From: Streptomyces sp. TG1A-60
GTDB lineage: Bacteria; Actinomycetota; Actinomycetes; Streptomycetales; Streptomycetaceae
NCBI RefSeq assembly: GCF_037201975.1
Contig: NZ_CP147520.1
Coordinates: 5,704,001 to 5,768,000, forward strand
Reading direction: 5' to 3'
Length of the DNA stretch: 64,000 nucleotides
Made by a program: the position numbers and the translations under genes. The number at the start of each line of letters is the position of its first letter. Positions within the stretch are counted from its first letter, which is position 1. The notes beneath the pieces were generated by a model. That model saw nothing but the letters and a program-made list of their open reading frames with translations. It did not search any database and was not told where the DNA came from. Below are positions 46,021 to 56,102 of the stretch, piece by piece.

Positions 46021-46923
46021 GTGCATGACCTCGTGCGGACGCCGGACCATGTCCGGACGGCCGACGGGCGGCGGTTGCGCGTCGAGTGCGCGGGGGATCC
46101 GGACGGGCGGCCGGTGTTCCTGTTGCACGGGATGCCGGGGAGCAGGGTGGGGCCCAGGCCGCGGTCCATGTTCCTCTACCACCGCGGCGCGCGGCTGATC
46201 AGCTACGACCGTCCCGGGTACGGGGGGTCGGACCGGCGACCGGGGCGGCGGGTCGTGGACGTCGTGGAGGACGTCGCAGTCGTCGCGGACGCACTGGGGC
46301 TGGACCGGTTCGCGGTGGTGGGCCGGTCCGGCGGGGCCCCGCACGCGCTGGCCTGTGCCGCGCTGCTGCCCCACCGGGTCACCCGGGCCGCCGCGCTGGT
46401 GACGCTCGCGCCGCAGGACGCGGAGGGGCTTGACTGGTTCGCGGGGATGGCGCCCCACAACGTCCGCGAGTTCCACACGGCGCTCACCGACCCCCGGGGG
46501 TTCGTCGCCAAGCTGATTCCCCGCTCGGCCGCCATCCGCTCCGACCCCGCCCGGCTGCTCGACGAGCTGCGCGGCGACCTCACGGACGAGGACCGGATGA
46601 TCGTCTCGGACGACGGCATCCGGTCGATGCTGCTGCGCAACTACCACGAGGCGCTGCGGACCTCGCCGTACGGCTGGATCGACGACGCGCTCGCGCTGAC
46701 CGGACCCTGGGGGTTCGACCCCGCCGAGATCAAGGTTCCGGTGCTGCTCTGGCACGCCGGGAAGGACGTCTTCACCCCGTCCGCCCACTCCTCCTGGCTC
46801 GCCGACCGCATCCCCCGCGCCATCGCCGTCTGCGAACCGGCCGCCGCCCACTTCGCCGCGATCCGAGCCCTCCCGAACGTCCTGACCTGGCTCCTCACCA
46901 CCACCGACCCATCGACCACCTGA
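46021..46923 (+). CDS. Alpha/beta hydrolase
   Basis: The product has 300 residues. The GTG at 46021 follows GAGGGAGGGGGAC; a longer frame to 45985 lacks such a site. Oxyanion motif HGMPG is at 36-40, nucleophile elbow GRSGG at 101-105 (Ser103), the acidic residue in WHAGKDVFTP, and His in AAAHFAAIR. It belongs to the general alpha/beta hydrolase fold-1 group. The substrate cannot be assigned. It is a stand-alone gene with no operon partner. Confidence 0.85.
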   Translation: MHDLVRTPDHVRTADGRRLRVECAGDPDGRPVFLLHGMPGSRVGPRPRSMFLYHRGARLISYDRPGYGGSDRRPGRRVVDVVEDVAVVADALGLDRFAVVGRSGGAPHALACAALLPHRVTRAAALVTLAPQDAEGLDWFAGMAPHNVREFHTALTDPRGFVAKLIPRSAAIRSDPARLLDELRGDLTDEDRMIVSDDGIRSMLLRNYHEALRTSPYGWIDDALALTGPWGFDPAEIKVPVLLWHAGKDVFTPSAHSSWLADRIPRAIAVCEPAAAHFAAIRALPNVLTWLLTTTDPSTT

Positions 46924-47249
46924 ACCACCCCCCTGCCCGGGCCGCCGGGCCGCCGGGTCCCAGAGGCGCCAGGGGCTATGGGCGGGGGGAGCGGTCGGAC
47001 CACTGTGTGGTCAGCGCGGGCGGGTGAAACCTTGAGCAGCGTGAGCCGCAGGGCACCGACCGGTCGGGGTGCCGCCGGCCCGTCGTCGCCGCCGTGCCGC
47101 GGGGCTGTCGTGCCGTCGGCGGCACCGGGCCGACGAAGTCTCGGCGCGGCGTGTGGGCCGCCGGGTACCGGCTGCTCGGTGGTGTCGCCCGGCCGTGGGA
47201 GCCGGCTCGGTCGGTGGTGTCGTCGGCCGGTGGGGCCGGTCGTGGTCCG
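46924..47249. other. Spacer between hydrolase and fxsT, convergent ends
   Basis: This 326-base GC-rich stretch has no supported gene. Both neighbours end here. Confidence 0.5.
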
Positions 47250-50200
47250 TCAGACCGCCAGGGGCTCCAGGTCGCGGTACACGCGGCGGCGTTGGCCGAC
47301 CAGGCGCGTGATGCCGTTGCCCTCGCCCAGTTTGGGGCCGAGGCGGCGGAGGTCGGCGAGGGTGGCCTCGCGGAGGCGTTGGGCTTCCTCCTCGCGGCCG
47401 AGGGCGCGCAGCGTCAGGGCGGAGTTGCTGACGACCGCGAGGGTTTCGGGATGCTGGGGTCCGAGGACCGGCTTGAGGATGTCGCGGACCGGCTCCTCCA
47501 GGGCCCAGGCCTCCTCCGGCCGGCCCTGCTCCGCGAGGACGTTGGCGTGGTTGGCGCGGGCGAAGAGGGTGTGGGGGTGCTCGTCGCCCAGGGTCGCCGC
47601 CATGCGCTCCGTCACCTGCTGGAACACCTCCTCGGCCTCCTCGGCGTCCCCGCAGGCCCACAGGTAGATGCCGAGGTTGTTGAGCGCGGCCTGGGTGTAG
47701 GGGTGCTCCCGGCCCGGGACCTTCACATAGTGGTCCAGCACGCTTCTGACGGTCTCCCGCGCCCGGTCGGGCTCGTCGGCGGCGTACAGATCGGCCGCCA
47801 GGTTCAGCTCGCACGCGAGGGAGTCCGGGATCGGGTCCGGATACTTGTCCCGTGTGTACTGGGTCCGGTACTGCGCGAGCGTCGCCCGGGTCAGCCGGTG
47901 CGCGTCCACGAACTGGCCCGCCCGCCGCAGCGACACCGCCAGCGACTTGGCGCAGCTGAGCGTGCCGGGGAAGTCCTTGCCGAGGATCCGCTTGTGCGTC
48001 TCGTACGCCTCCGACAGGACCACCACCGAGTCGGTGTAGCGACCGACCTCCCGCAGATCGCGGCCGAGACCCTGCGCCGAGATCAGGGTGTAGGGGTGGT
48101 CGGGGCCGAGGACCTCCCGGCGGCGGGCGTAGGTGTCCTGGTCGACGTCACTGGCCTCGTTGTAGTGGCCGACCATGCGCAGCGCGAGTGCCAGGTTGTT
48201 CGCGGCGTTGAGCGTCCGCCCGTGCGACTCGTGAAAGATCTGGCTGAATCCCTGGTGGGCCTCCCGGGCGAGCTCCACCGCCTTCGCGTACTCGCCGAGT
48301 GCGGCGAGGTCGCTGGCGAGGCTGGACGTGGTGACGTACGTGTGCGGATGGGTGGCGCCGAGGACTTGGAGCTGCCGGTCGAGCACATCGGTGTCGATCT
48401 CCCGGGCTTCCACGAAACGCCCCTGCGAGCGCAGTACGTTGGCGAGCTGACCGCGCAGGTACATGTACTGCAGATCGTCCTCGCCGAGGGTCTCGTGCCA
48501 GTGCGCCGCCAGCTCCTCGGCGAGTTTCCGGGCCCCGGGGAAGTCGCCCCGCTTCCACAGATAGCGGACCCGGTCGATGAACAGGCGGCGCGGCTCGGCC
48601 TCACCGCAGTCGCGCAGCTCGGAGGCGTTCAGATGCGGCCAGATGATGCCGAAGCGGGGCCAGGTCTCGGCGTCGTCGATGGGTTCGTCTCCCGGCGGAC
48701 GGGCGCCGGCGAGCATGGTGTGGACGACGTGCCGGGCCTGCCGCTGCTCGTCGGCGGTGAGCCGGGAGCGGATCACGGCCTGCACCAGCCGGTGGATCTG
48801 GATGCTGGTGCTGGCCTGGTCGACCTTGGCGAGCGCGAAGCGGCCGATCTCCCGGATGACCCGGCCCAGCATCAGGCTCTCCTGGAGGCTGGGGTCGACC
48901 TTCTTCAGTTCGTCGAGCATCTCCCGGCTGTACAGCAGATGCGAGGAGATCGGCTCGGGGGCCATGAACGCGCACAACTGGAGCAGCCGGACCGACGCGG
49001 GGGAGCGCTCCCGCAGTCGGGCGATGGAGATGTTCCAGGTCGCCGCCACCGTCTCCGGGTAGTCGGTGGGCTGGTTGAGATCCAGCACACCGGTGGTCTG
49101 CTCGTTCAGCTGCCGCAGGTACTCCTCGATGGGTGTGGCGGTCTCGGCGAGCCAGGCCGCCGCCTGCTCCACGGCCAGCGGCAGATCGCCCACCGCCTCC
49201 GCCACCCGGTCGGCCTCCTCGGCGCTCAGCCCGGGGGCCCGCCGGGAGAGGTGCTCGACGCTCTCCTGCCGGGGAAGACGTCGACGGGCAGCGAGGTGCC
49301 CCGCTGCTCCCAGGTCTGGTTACGGGAGGTGACGAGGATGTGCCCGCCGCCGCCCTGGGGGATGAACCGGGTCAGTTCCTCGGGGTTGTCGGCGTTGTCG
49401 AAGACCAGGATCCAGCGTTGGGTCGGCACGCCCTCGGCGAGCATCCGTACGGTCTCCTGGCTGACCAGCGTCATGTCGTCGCCGCCGGGCGCACCGATCC
49501 GGGCGCCGAGTTCGGCGAGGGCCGCGGTGACACCGTCGCCGAGTTCGGCGGAGATCCACCACACCAGGTCGTAGTCGGCCATGAACCGGTGCACGTACTC
49601 CAGGGCGACCTGTGTCTTGCCGACGCCGCCGAGGCCGAACAGGGTCCTGGGCCGGCTCCCCACGGCCGACACCCCGCCGCGCAGCTGTTCGCGCAGCTCG
49701 TCGAGGAGCCGGCCGCGCCCGGTGAAGGTGGTGTTGCGCTGCGGCGCGTTCCACACCGTGGGGACGCTGCCCGGGAAGCGCGGCTCCACGGTGCCGAGGT
49801 CGTCGGGCCGCTCCGGCAGTTTCAGCGCGCCGAGCAGGGCACCCACGCACTGGGCCGCGTCGAGCCGGTACAGGTCCACCGGCTCGTGGTCGATGTAGGC
49901 GTCGGGGAAGCGGGCCTCGTCGACGCGCAGCGGCACCATCGTGGTGCGCGGCATCGCCAGCGCGGTGTCTGTGAAGGAGCGCCAGACGGCCTGGGCGTGC
50001 CGGGACTTCTGGAAGGCGTGGGACAGCAGCAGAACGGCGCGTGTCGCCGTGTCCAGGCGCTCCCGCGGCCCGGCGGAAACGTCGTACAGCGTGACGTTGC
50101 AGCCGGTCTGCCTGAGGACGGCCTCCACCCAGTCCGCCCACATCCTGTTCTCCGCCGCGTACACCACGACGATGTCCGTCATCGGCTGCCGTCGGGTGAA

Positions 50201-51199
50201 CGCCTCCAGACAGCGCTGCCGCACCGGCTCGGGCACCGGCGGCAGCGCGGTGACCTCACCGTCGGAGATCACCTTCGTCAGCCGCTCGAAGGCGGACAGC
50301 AGGGAGTTGGCGATGTTGCTCTTGTCGCCGACCGTCGCGAGGGTCTCCTCGTACGCGTAGAACGGCACGTACGGTATCTCCATCGCGCCCCAGTAGGCGT
50401 CCTGCCGCTCGGCGCTCAGTTCCTCGCCGTCCAGGCCCCTGGGCAGTCCCTCGAACCGCAGCCGGGCCAGCGCCCGGCCCGCGTCGACCTTCCGCTTCTC
50501 GCCCTCGTCGATGCGCATCAGCACCGGCAGCACCCTGATCCGCCGCTTGTGCTGGCCTCCCTCGACGCTGCGGGCCACCGCGGCGGCACCGTCGAGCGCC
50601 TGGCCGCTGAGGGTGAAGCAGTCGACGAGGACGTCGGGCATCTGGATGGTGCAGATGTCCGCGCTGTCGGACAGGCCGGTGCGGCTGTCGATGAGGATGT
50701 AGTCGTACGACGCCTTCATGTCCTCGCGCAGCGCGTCCAGGAACTGGCCGCCCCCCAGCCGCTCGTAGAAGTTGTCCCATTCGAACGACGACACGGTCGC
50801 GGAGTACTCCCGGTTGCGCCGGCCGGCCGAGAGGAAGTCCAGCGAACCGCCCTCGGGGAAGGACAGCCCGAGCCGCTCGGGGCCGAGGGACACCGCGTGC
50901 TGCTCGACCCGCGCGTAGTCACGGTGCCAGGGTCCGGAGCGCGGGCCGCCGGTGGTCGCGGCCCAGCAGTACTCGGTGATCATGTCGATGACGCCGGTGG
51001 TGGACGCGAGGACGCTCAGGTCGAGGAACGGCTGGAAGAAGCGGTCGAGGCCCGGCGCCTCCAGGTCCCAGTCGACGGCCAGGACGCGCTTGCCGTTGGC
51101 GGCCAGGATCCAGGCCGCGTTGGCGAGGGCCATGGTGCGGCCCGTGCCGCCCTTGTACGAGTAGAAGGTGATGATGCGTCCGTCCTGACGAGCCGTCAT
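47250..51199 (-). pseudogene. fxsT: FxsT, FxSxx-COOH system TPR/NB-ARC protein with ParA-like and TIR-like domains, one frameshift
   Basis: About 1316 residues. The N-terminal MinD/ParA-type ATPase has deviant Walker A KGGTGRT (16-22) and YDYILIDSRTGLSDSAD. A TIR-like domain lies at about 340-440 (MTDIVVVYAAENRMWADWVEAVL; AVLLLSHAFQKSRHAQAVWRSF). The NB-ARC domain has GLGGVGKT near 520 and WILVFDNADN, followed by a long TPR array. The frame breaks at the four-G run 49271-49274: one added C on the coding strand restores DVFPRQESVEHLSRRAPGLSAEEAD. The start ATG overlaps the fxsC stop by four bases. This architecture matches the FxsT component of FxSxx-COOH loci. Its role is probably sensing or signal transduction and is not established. 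Confidence 0.82.
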
Positions 51200-52527
51200 G
51201 CCTGTCCTCCGTGGTCGGAATCCGCATCGGGGTCGTTCGGGCCGGCGAGACTGAGCCGGGGCCGTGGCGGGGTGGGGCCCGGTGGCGGGTGTGCCTCGGC
51301 GTGTCTGAGGAACTGCCGGGTCGCCTGGGCCACCACCACCGGCAGTACGTCGGTGAACGCCTTCAGGGTGGGGACGCCGTTGACGGCGGCCCAGCACTTG
51401 GCGCGGCGCCCCCGCTCCAGCAGCAGCGGCAGGGTGTCCTCCAGCTCCTCCCGCAGCCGCTCGCCCTGCTCCCCGCGGCACTGCAGGTCGAAGCGGTTCC
51501 AGGGGACGATCGCGCCGACCCAGGGGCGCGCGGCCGAGTCGAACGCCTTGAGCCGGTGCCGCCGGTCCCGGTCGAGCAGCGCCCAGCGGTCGAGCAGCAG
51601 GATCCCGGGGTGCGGCTCGGGCGGCTGTCCGCCGCCTTCGGCCTCGGACCCGGCCGTGGTGAGGCCCTCGGCGCCGGGGTCCGGGAGGTCGAAGTCCGAG
51701 ACGGTGATGCGGTAGTCGAGCGACCGGATCAGTTCCTCCGCCAGCGTGGACAGCGGACGTCTCGACTCGCTGTGGTACGGGTTCCACTCCGTGGCGTCCT
51801 CCCCGTACGGGACCGCGTCCCGGCCCTCCGGCACGGAACTCCGGCTGGGCGCCGCCACGGTGAGGTGGATACGGCGCGGCCCCTCGCCGTGCGGCCGGAA
51901 CGCGCTGTGCGTGGACTCGTACGGCCGGGGCCGGCTCGACGGCAGCGGGGTGTTCTCGGCGACCTGCACGATCCGCTGAGCGAGCCCGAACACGATCTCC
52001 TGGTATTCGTCGCGTAGCCGCTTGAGTTTGATCAACCCGTAGATCCCGTACGACGCGTAGCGCTCCCCGAACTTGGCGCGCTCGACCTGGATCTGCCGGA
52101 CTGACTCGGGGAGCCCTTCGAGGTCCATGCTCGTCCACAGCACCGGGACGATGGCCGGGATGTCACCGTGGCCGGCGTTGCGTGCCTCGCGGATGCGCTC
52201 GTCGAAGGTGAACCACTCGCGCCCGCAGTTGTCGCTGGAGAAATAGCGGGGTGAGTACAGCGGCACGAACACCCGGCAGTGCGCGAGGTTCTCACTGAGC
52301 CGGTCCGGCCAGCCCTCCCCCGACCGCATCTCCCGGTCCAGGAACCCCGCGGGCGTTCCCCGCGGATGAGCGGTGAGGGCCAGAACGTCCGCGCACAGGT
52401 CCTTGTACAGCGTGTGCACCCAGTGGTCGGGGTCACCGCCGTCGGGTCCCGAGGGAGGGGTGTGCGCATAACTGAGGAAAAAATACGGCCGGTTGTCCGC
52501 AGTCGGCCCCCGCGCAGATACGTCCAC
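51196..52527 (-). CDS. fxsC: FxsC, TIR-like protein of the FxSxx-COOH locus
   Basis: The product has 443 residues from the GTG at 52527, which has an AAGGCGGGGG purine run upstream; the frame is open to 52614. The TIR-like N-terminal region is NRPYFFLSYAHTPPSG, LDREMRSGEGWPDRLSENLAHCRVFVPLYSPRYFSSDNCGREWFTF, typical of FxsC. The C-terminal half (PWVGAIVPWNRFDLQCRGE, FTDVLPVVVAQATRQFL) is the family-specific part. It is translationally coupled to fxsT and lies about 100 bases after the AAC(3)-like gene. The biochemical role is unknown. Confidence 0.85.
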   Translation of the reverse strand: MDVSARGPTADNRPYFFLSYAHTPPSGPDGGDPDHWVHTLYKDLCADVLALTAHPRGTPAGFLDREMRSGEGWPDRLSENLAHCRVFVPLYSPRYFSSDNCGREWFTFDERIREARNAGHGDIPAIVPVLWTSMDLEGLPESVRQIQVERAKFGERYASYGIYGLIKLKRLRDEYQEIVFGLAQRIVQVAENTPLPSSRPRPYESTHSAFRPHGEGPRRIHLTVAAPSRSSVPEGRDAVPYGEDATEWNPYHSESRRPLSTLAEELIRSLDYRITVSDFDLPDPGAEGLTTAGSEAEGGGQPPEPHPGILLLDRWALLDRDRRHRLKAFDSAARPWVGAIVPWNRFDLQCRGEQGERLREELEDTLPLLLERGRRAKCWAAVNGVPTLKAFTDVLPVVVAQATRQFLRHAEAHPPPGPTPPRPRLSLAGPNDPDADSDHGGQA

Positions 52528-52624
52528 ACGCCCCCGCCTTTCGATGCCCTCGTGCCCCCGCCTAGGCGCCATCCAGCCGGAACCAACAATGTGCCCGATC
52601 AACTCCGGTGGCACCTGGCTCGTT

Positions 52625-53398
52625 TCACGCCATTTCCCAGCGATATCCGGACATCAGGCGTCGAGCCGTGTCGACGGCATCGCGCATCTCGAACAGAAAC
52701 ATCGGTTTTCCCGCGAACTCCCCTTCCGCGCGGAGACCCTGCGGCAGGCGAGCCCCGATCGCCGCGAAGTCCCCGTCGAACAGGGAGAGATCCTCGTACT
52801 CGATCCAGTTCCCCTTGTCCTCCACCACACAGCGGTACGTCCGTGTGGGGGGCGTCGGGGTCATCCGGTACTCGGCGAGATGGAACGCGGTGCACACCTC
52901 GAAGCCGACCCGCAGCAGCAGGACCTGGGCGTCGGCCCCGTACAGCGCGGCCATCGGGGACCGCTCGCCGAGGTGGCAGTGCGGGTCGTGCCCGGCGAGC
53001 AGCTCCTCGGCCCGGGGCCCGAGCGCGGCGAAGGAGGTCTGCGGATGGGCGCTGCGGAACGCGCCGGGCGTGGTCCGCACGCACTCGGCGAGCGCGCCCA
53101 TGGTCGTGCAGGGCGTGGCGTCCGGCTCGAACGGCGGCATCGACGCGCGGAACTCGGCCTTTTCCGCCCCGGTCATCCCCTCGGTGCGGCACTGGTACTG
53201 GGGCGAGGTGTCGGAGTTCTCCGGGGTGAAGGCGGGCACGACGAGCGTGCCGTCGGGCCCGAGCACGTCGAGCAGGGCGTTGCGTATCGCGGTCGGGCTC
53301 TGTCCGGTGCCGCGCAGCGAGGAGTGCACCATGAGGACGCCGCCCCGTCGGACGCCCAGCCGGCTCAGGACGCCGGGGAGCCGAGGGCTGTCAGCCAT
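52625..53398 (-). CDS. Aminoglycoside N(3)-acetyltransferase family protein
   Basis: The product has 257 residues. The AAC(3)/AntB family pattern is clear: GGVLMVHSSLRGTGQSP, LLDVLGPDGTLVVPAFTPENSD, TTMGALAECVRTTPGAFRSAHPQTSFAALG and GADAQVLLLRVGFEVCTAFHLAEY. Enzymes of this family transfer acetyl from acetyl-CoA to an amine. Here the gene overlaps fxsB by eight bases, inside the FxSxx-COOH operon, so a role in modifying or exporting the peptide (or self-protection) is more likely than drug resistance; this is inference. Confidence 0.85.
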   Translation of the reverse strand: MADSPRLPGVLSRLGVRRGGVLMVHSSLRGTGQSPTAIRNALLDVLGPDGTLVVPAFTPENSDTSPQYQCRTEGMTGAEKAEFRASMPPFEPDATPCTTMGALAECVRTTPGAFRSAHPQTSFAALGPRAEELLAGHDPHCHLGERSPMAALYGADAQVLLLRVGFEVCTAFHLAEYRMTPTPPTRTYRCVVEDKGNWIEYEDLSLFDGDFAAIGARLPQGLRAEGEFAGKPMFLFEMRDAVDTARRLMSGYRWEMA

Positions 53399-55580
53399 CC
53401 GCCACCGCCAGCTCCGCGCGCAGTGCGTCGGCCAGGCGGGCCCCGCTCTCGGTGAGCTCAGTGCGCCGGGAGGCCAGTGTCCCCAGGGCGGCACGCGCCC
53501 GCCGCAGCGAGGCGGCCGTGTCGTACGGGGCCGCGCCGGCCCGGCCCAGGTGCTCGCTCGCCTCGTCGAGCAACCGCCCGGCGGCACTGCCCGGCACGTT
53601 CAGATCCGTGACCTCGCGCAGGGCGGCCAGCCGGGATCTGCGCCCGAGGAGCGGCAGTTCCCGTAGGAACTCGTCCTGCCGGAAGTCGACGGCCATCCCG
53701 AGCGCGCCGAACGCGTGTGCCGCGAGCCGCAGTCCGGCGCCCGGGGCGAGCGGGGTGACGGTGGTGACCAGAGGCGCGTCGGCGCCCTCGCGCCAGCCGG
53801 GCTCGCGGGCGTCCAGCGCCTCGTGGGCCGCCCGCACCCGCTCGCCGAAGAGCGCGAGGTCGGCCGGGGACAGCGGGTCCGCGACCGGTGTCTCGAAGCG
53901 GTCACGATACGGATCGGCGTCGTCGAGGAGCAGTGTCCGTCCGTCGGTGAGGTCGATGGTCTCCAACGGCCGCCAGCCGATGTCGAGTTCACCACCGCCC
54001 CGGCCGGTCCCACGGACCTGGAGGCCCGTGGCGGTGATGGCGCACTCGACCTGTCCGGGGGCCGAGAGCCGCAGGGTGCCGAGGGTCGGGAGGTGGAGGT
54101 CCCGGTCGGGCTGGTGCCAGGTGAGGGTGGTCTCCGTCCCGGCCGGTACGGCGGCGGCCGTGACCGCAGCCAGCAGCCGGGGGAGGTCGGCGGGGCCGTC
54201 CAGGCAGCGGCGCAGCACGGCGCGCAGATACGGGTGGGCGAGGACGGTGTTGAGATGGGCGGCGGTGGCGGCGTCGGAGTCCAGCTCGACCAGTACCTGC
54301 CAGGCGGGCTTCCAGTCGGGGTGACCGGAGAGCTCGGCGTTCACCGTGGACAGCAGATCGCGGTCCAACTTCAGCTGAGCCAGGCGGAGTTCGTCCGGGT
54401 CCGTGACCGCCGGGTGCAGCGCGCGGTCGGTGATCCGCTCGGCGATGCCCTCGATCAGGCCCCGCAGGTCGGCGCAGAACACCGAGGGGTTGTCGAAGCC
54501 CTTCTCGCCACCGTACCGGTGGGCGTAGAGCCCGCCGCCGCAGGACTCGACGACCGGGCAGCGGCGGCAGGTGTCGCTCACGCCCGCGATGCCCAGCTGG
54601 CGGGCGCGGACGCCGGGATGCTCGGCGAACTCCGCGAAGCCGTGCCGGAAGACGTCGTAACCGGTGGCCGGGGCACCCTCGTACGCCGTCTTCAGCGAGT
54701 CGGCCTGCTCGAAGGTGCCGTCGGTCTCGATCACCGCGAGATCGGACGGCGCGAGGCCCAGTGCCTCGGTGAGGCTGGGGCCGCCGCGCAGGGTGCTGAG
54801 CACCGACTCGAAGGTGCGCACCGGCATGGGGCGACCCTGCTCCTCCCACCGGTCGAAGACCTTCAGCAGCCAGTCGGCGTACGGTGTCGCCGGTCCGCCG
54901 GGCCCATGGCCGGGGGGCGGGCTGTCCCAGGTGGAGTGCGGGAGCAGATAGTCGATGCGGGGCGGATCGAGTGAGGTCAGCGCGTCGTGCACCGCCACCG
55001 GGTCATTCGCCACGTCCACCGTGCACAGGAGGCCCTGGTAGAGATGCCGGTGTTCCGGCAGGCGGAGGAGGTCGATCGCCCGCAGCACCCGGTCGTAGCT
55101 GCTGCGGCCCCGGCGGTCGAGCCGGTGGCGGTCGTTGGCGACCCGGTCCCCGTCGAGTGAGACGCCGACCCTGACGTCGAATTCGTCGAAGATCCGCAGA
55201 TGGTCTCTGTTCAGCCGCACCGCGTTCGTGTGCATACGGAGATCGAGCGCGGTGACCGGGGCGAGAGCGCGGGTGAGTTCCGCGCAGATTCGTCTGAGCC
55301 GGGCCGGGCCGACAAGAAGGGGTTCGCCCCCATGGAGAATGCAGGTGACGGATTCAAGATTTCGCGCCAGCACGTACTCGGTGAGCCGAAGGGCCACCTG
55401 ATCGAGCGTTTCCTCGGAGATGACGGTCGGCCGTGATCGCCACGACTGGTCGGATGCCGCATACACATAACAGTGGTCGCACGCCAGGTCGCACCGGCTG
55501 TGGATCTTGAGCACCAGTTGCTGGATCGCGGGGTCCCTCACTTCGGCAGTGTAAGCCCTCGCGCCGCTCGGAGAAGACAT
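53391..55580 (-). CDS. fxsB: FxsB, radical SAM/SPASM peptide maturase with C-terminal extension
   Basis: The product has 729 residues. The radical-SAM cluster motif C-x3-C-x2-C is at 30-37 (CDLACDHCYVY), the SAM-binding GGEPLL follows, and a SPASM-type Cys set is seen in DTCRRCPVVESCGGGLYAHRYGG near residue 345. The C-terminal extension of about 320 residues lacks any HExxH, fitting the FxsBH form with an inactivated hydroxylase-like domain. FxsB-type enzymes form three-residue cyclophanes on FxSxx-COOH precursors. The precursor gene lies 58 bases upstream. The ATG at 55580 is chosen; the ribosome-binding site is weak. Confidence 0.9.
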   Translation of the reverse strand: MSSPSGARAYTAEVRDPAIQQLVLKIHSRCDLACDHCYVYAASDQSWRSRPTVISEETLDQVALRLTEYVLARNLESVTCILHGGEPLLVGPARLRRICAELTRALAPVTALDLRMHTNAVRLNRDHLRIFDEFDVRVGVSLDGDRVANDRHRLDRRGRSSYDRVLRAIDLLRLPEHRHLYQGLLCTVDVANDPVAVHDALTSLDPPRIDYLLPHSTWDSPPPGHGPGGPATPYADWLLKVFDRWEEQGRPMPVRTFESVLSTLRGGPSLTEALGLAPSDLAVIETDGTFEQADSLKTAYEGAPATGYDVFRHGFAEFAEHPGVRARQLGIAGVSDTCRRCPVVESCGGGLYAHRYGGEKGFDNPSVFCADLRGLIEGIAERITDRALHPAVTDPDELRLAQLKLDRDLLSTVNAELSGHPDWKPAWQVLVELDSDAATAAHLNTVLAHPYLRAVLRRCLDGPADLPRLLAAVTAAAVPAGTETTLTWHQPDRDLHLPTLGTLRLSAPGQVECAITATGLQVRGTGRGGGELDIGWRPLETIDLTDGRTLLLDDADPYRDRFETPVADPLSPADLALFGERVRAAHEALDAREPGWREGADAPLVTTVTPLAPGAGLRLAAHAFGALGMAVDFRQDEFLRELPLLGRRSRLAALREVTDLNVPGSAAGRLLDEASEHLGRAGAAPYDTAASLRRARAALGTLASRRTELTESGARLADALRAELAVADG

Positions 55581-55638
55581 GGCGACGGGGCCCAACTTCC
55601 TTGATCGACAAGGAGGTTGAAGCCCCGGATGGCCTACG

Positions 55639-55818
55639 TCAGATGCTGGAGGTGAACCCCGGCCTGGCAAGGTGCGAGCCCCGGGCGTCCGTCACCCGTC
55701 CGGTGGAGCGCTGGGTGCGGGGCTCGTGTGCGGCGACCGTCGCGAGCGGGGCGAGCCTCTTGTGGGCCGACCGGGCGGTGTCCGATCCAGGCGTCGTCTT
55801 GGGGAAGGAAAGGTTCAT
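55639..55818 (-). CDS. fxsA: FxsA, FxSxx-COOH RiPP precursor peptide
   Basis: A 59-residue peptide ending exactly in FTSSI-COOH, that is F-x-S-x-x, the defining signature. The ATG at 55818 has GGAG seven bases upstream; a longer in-frame ATG at 55854 has a poorer site. The leader region (KRLAPLATVAAHEPRTQRSTG) is Ala/Arg-rich as in other FxsA leaders. It sits 58 bases before fxsB and is read in the same direction. The Phe-Ser pair near the end is the predicted cyclophane site; this is established for the family, not shown here. Confidence 0.85.
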   Translation of the reverse strand: MNLSFPKTTPGSDTARSAHKRLAPLATVAAHEPRTQRSTGRVTDARGSHLARPGFTSSI

Positions 55819-56102
55819 CTCGTCGCTCCAGTTCGAGAAAAGGGACGCTGTCATCGGTCCCTTGCTGGCGAGATCCTTTTTGTCGAGGCTCGGACATGAG
55901 GGTGGACGACAGAGTGCAGACTTGCGCGTTTCTATCATGCGCCGACATGGGTTCGCTGCGCGATATGGCGAGGTGGCGATCTGGCGCGGATTCAGGATTG
56001 ACGAGAACATGACCGTTCCGTCGACTCCCAGCGTCCGTACGAGGTGTGCATGGCTGCGACGCCCGGCCCGAGCACCACGGTGAGTGATCGAGACCTGCCC
56101 CG

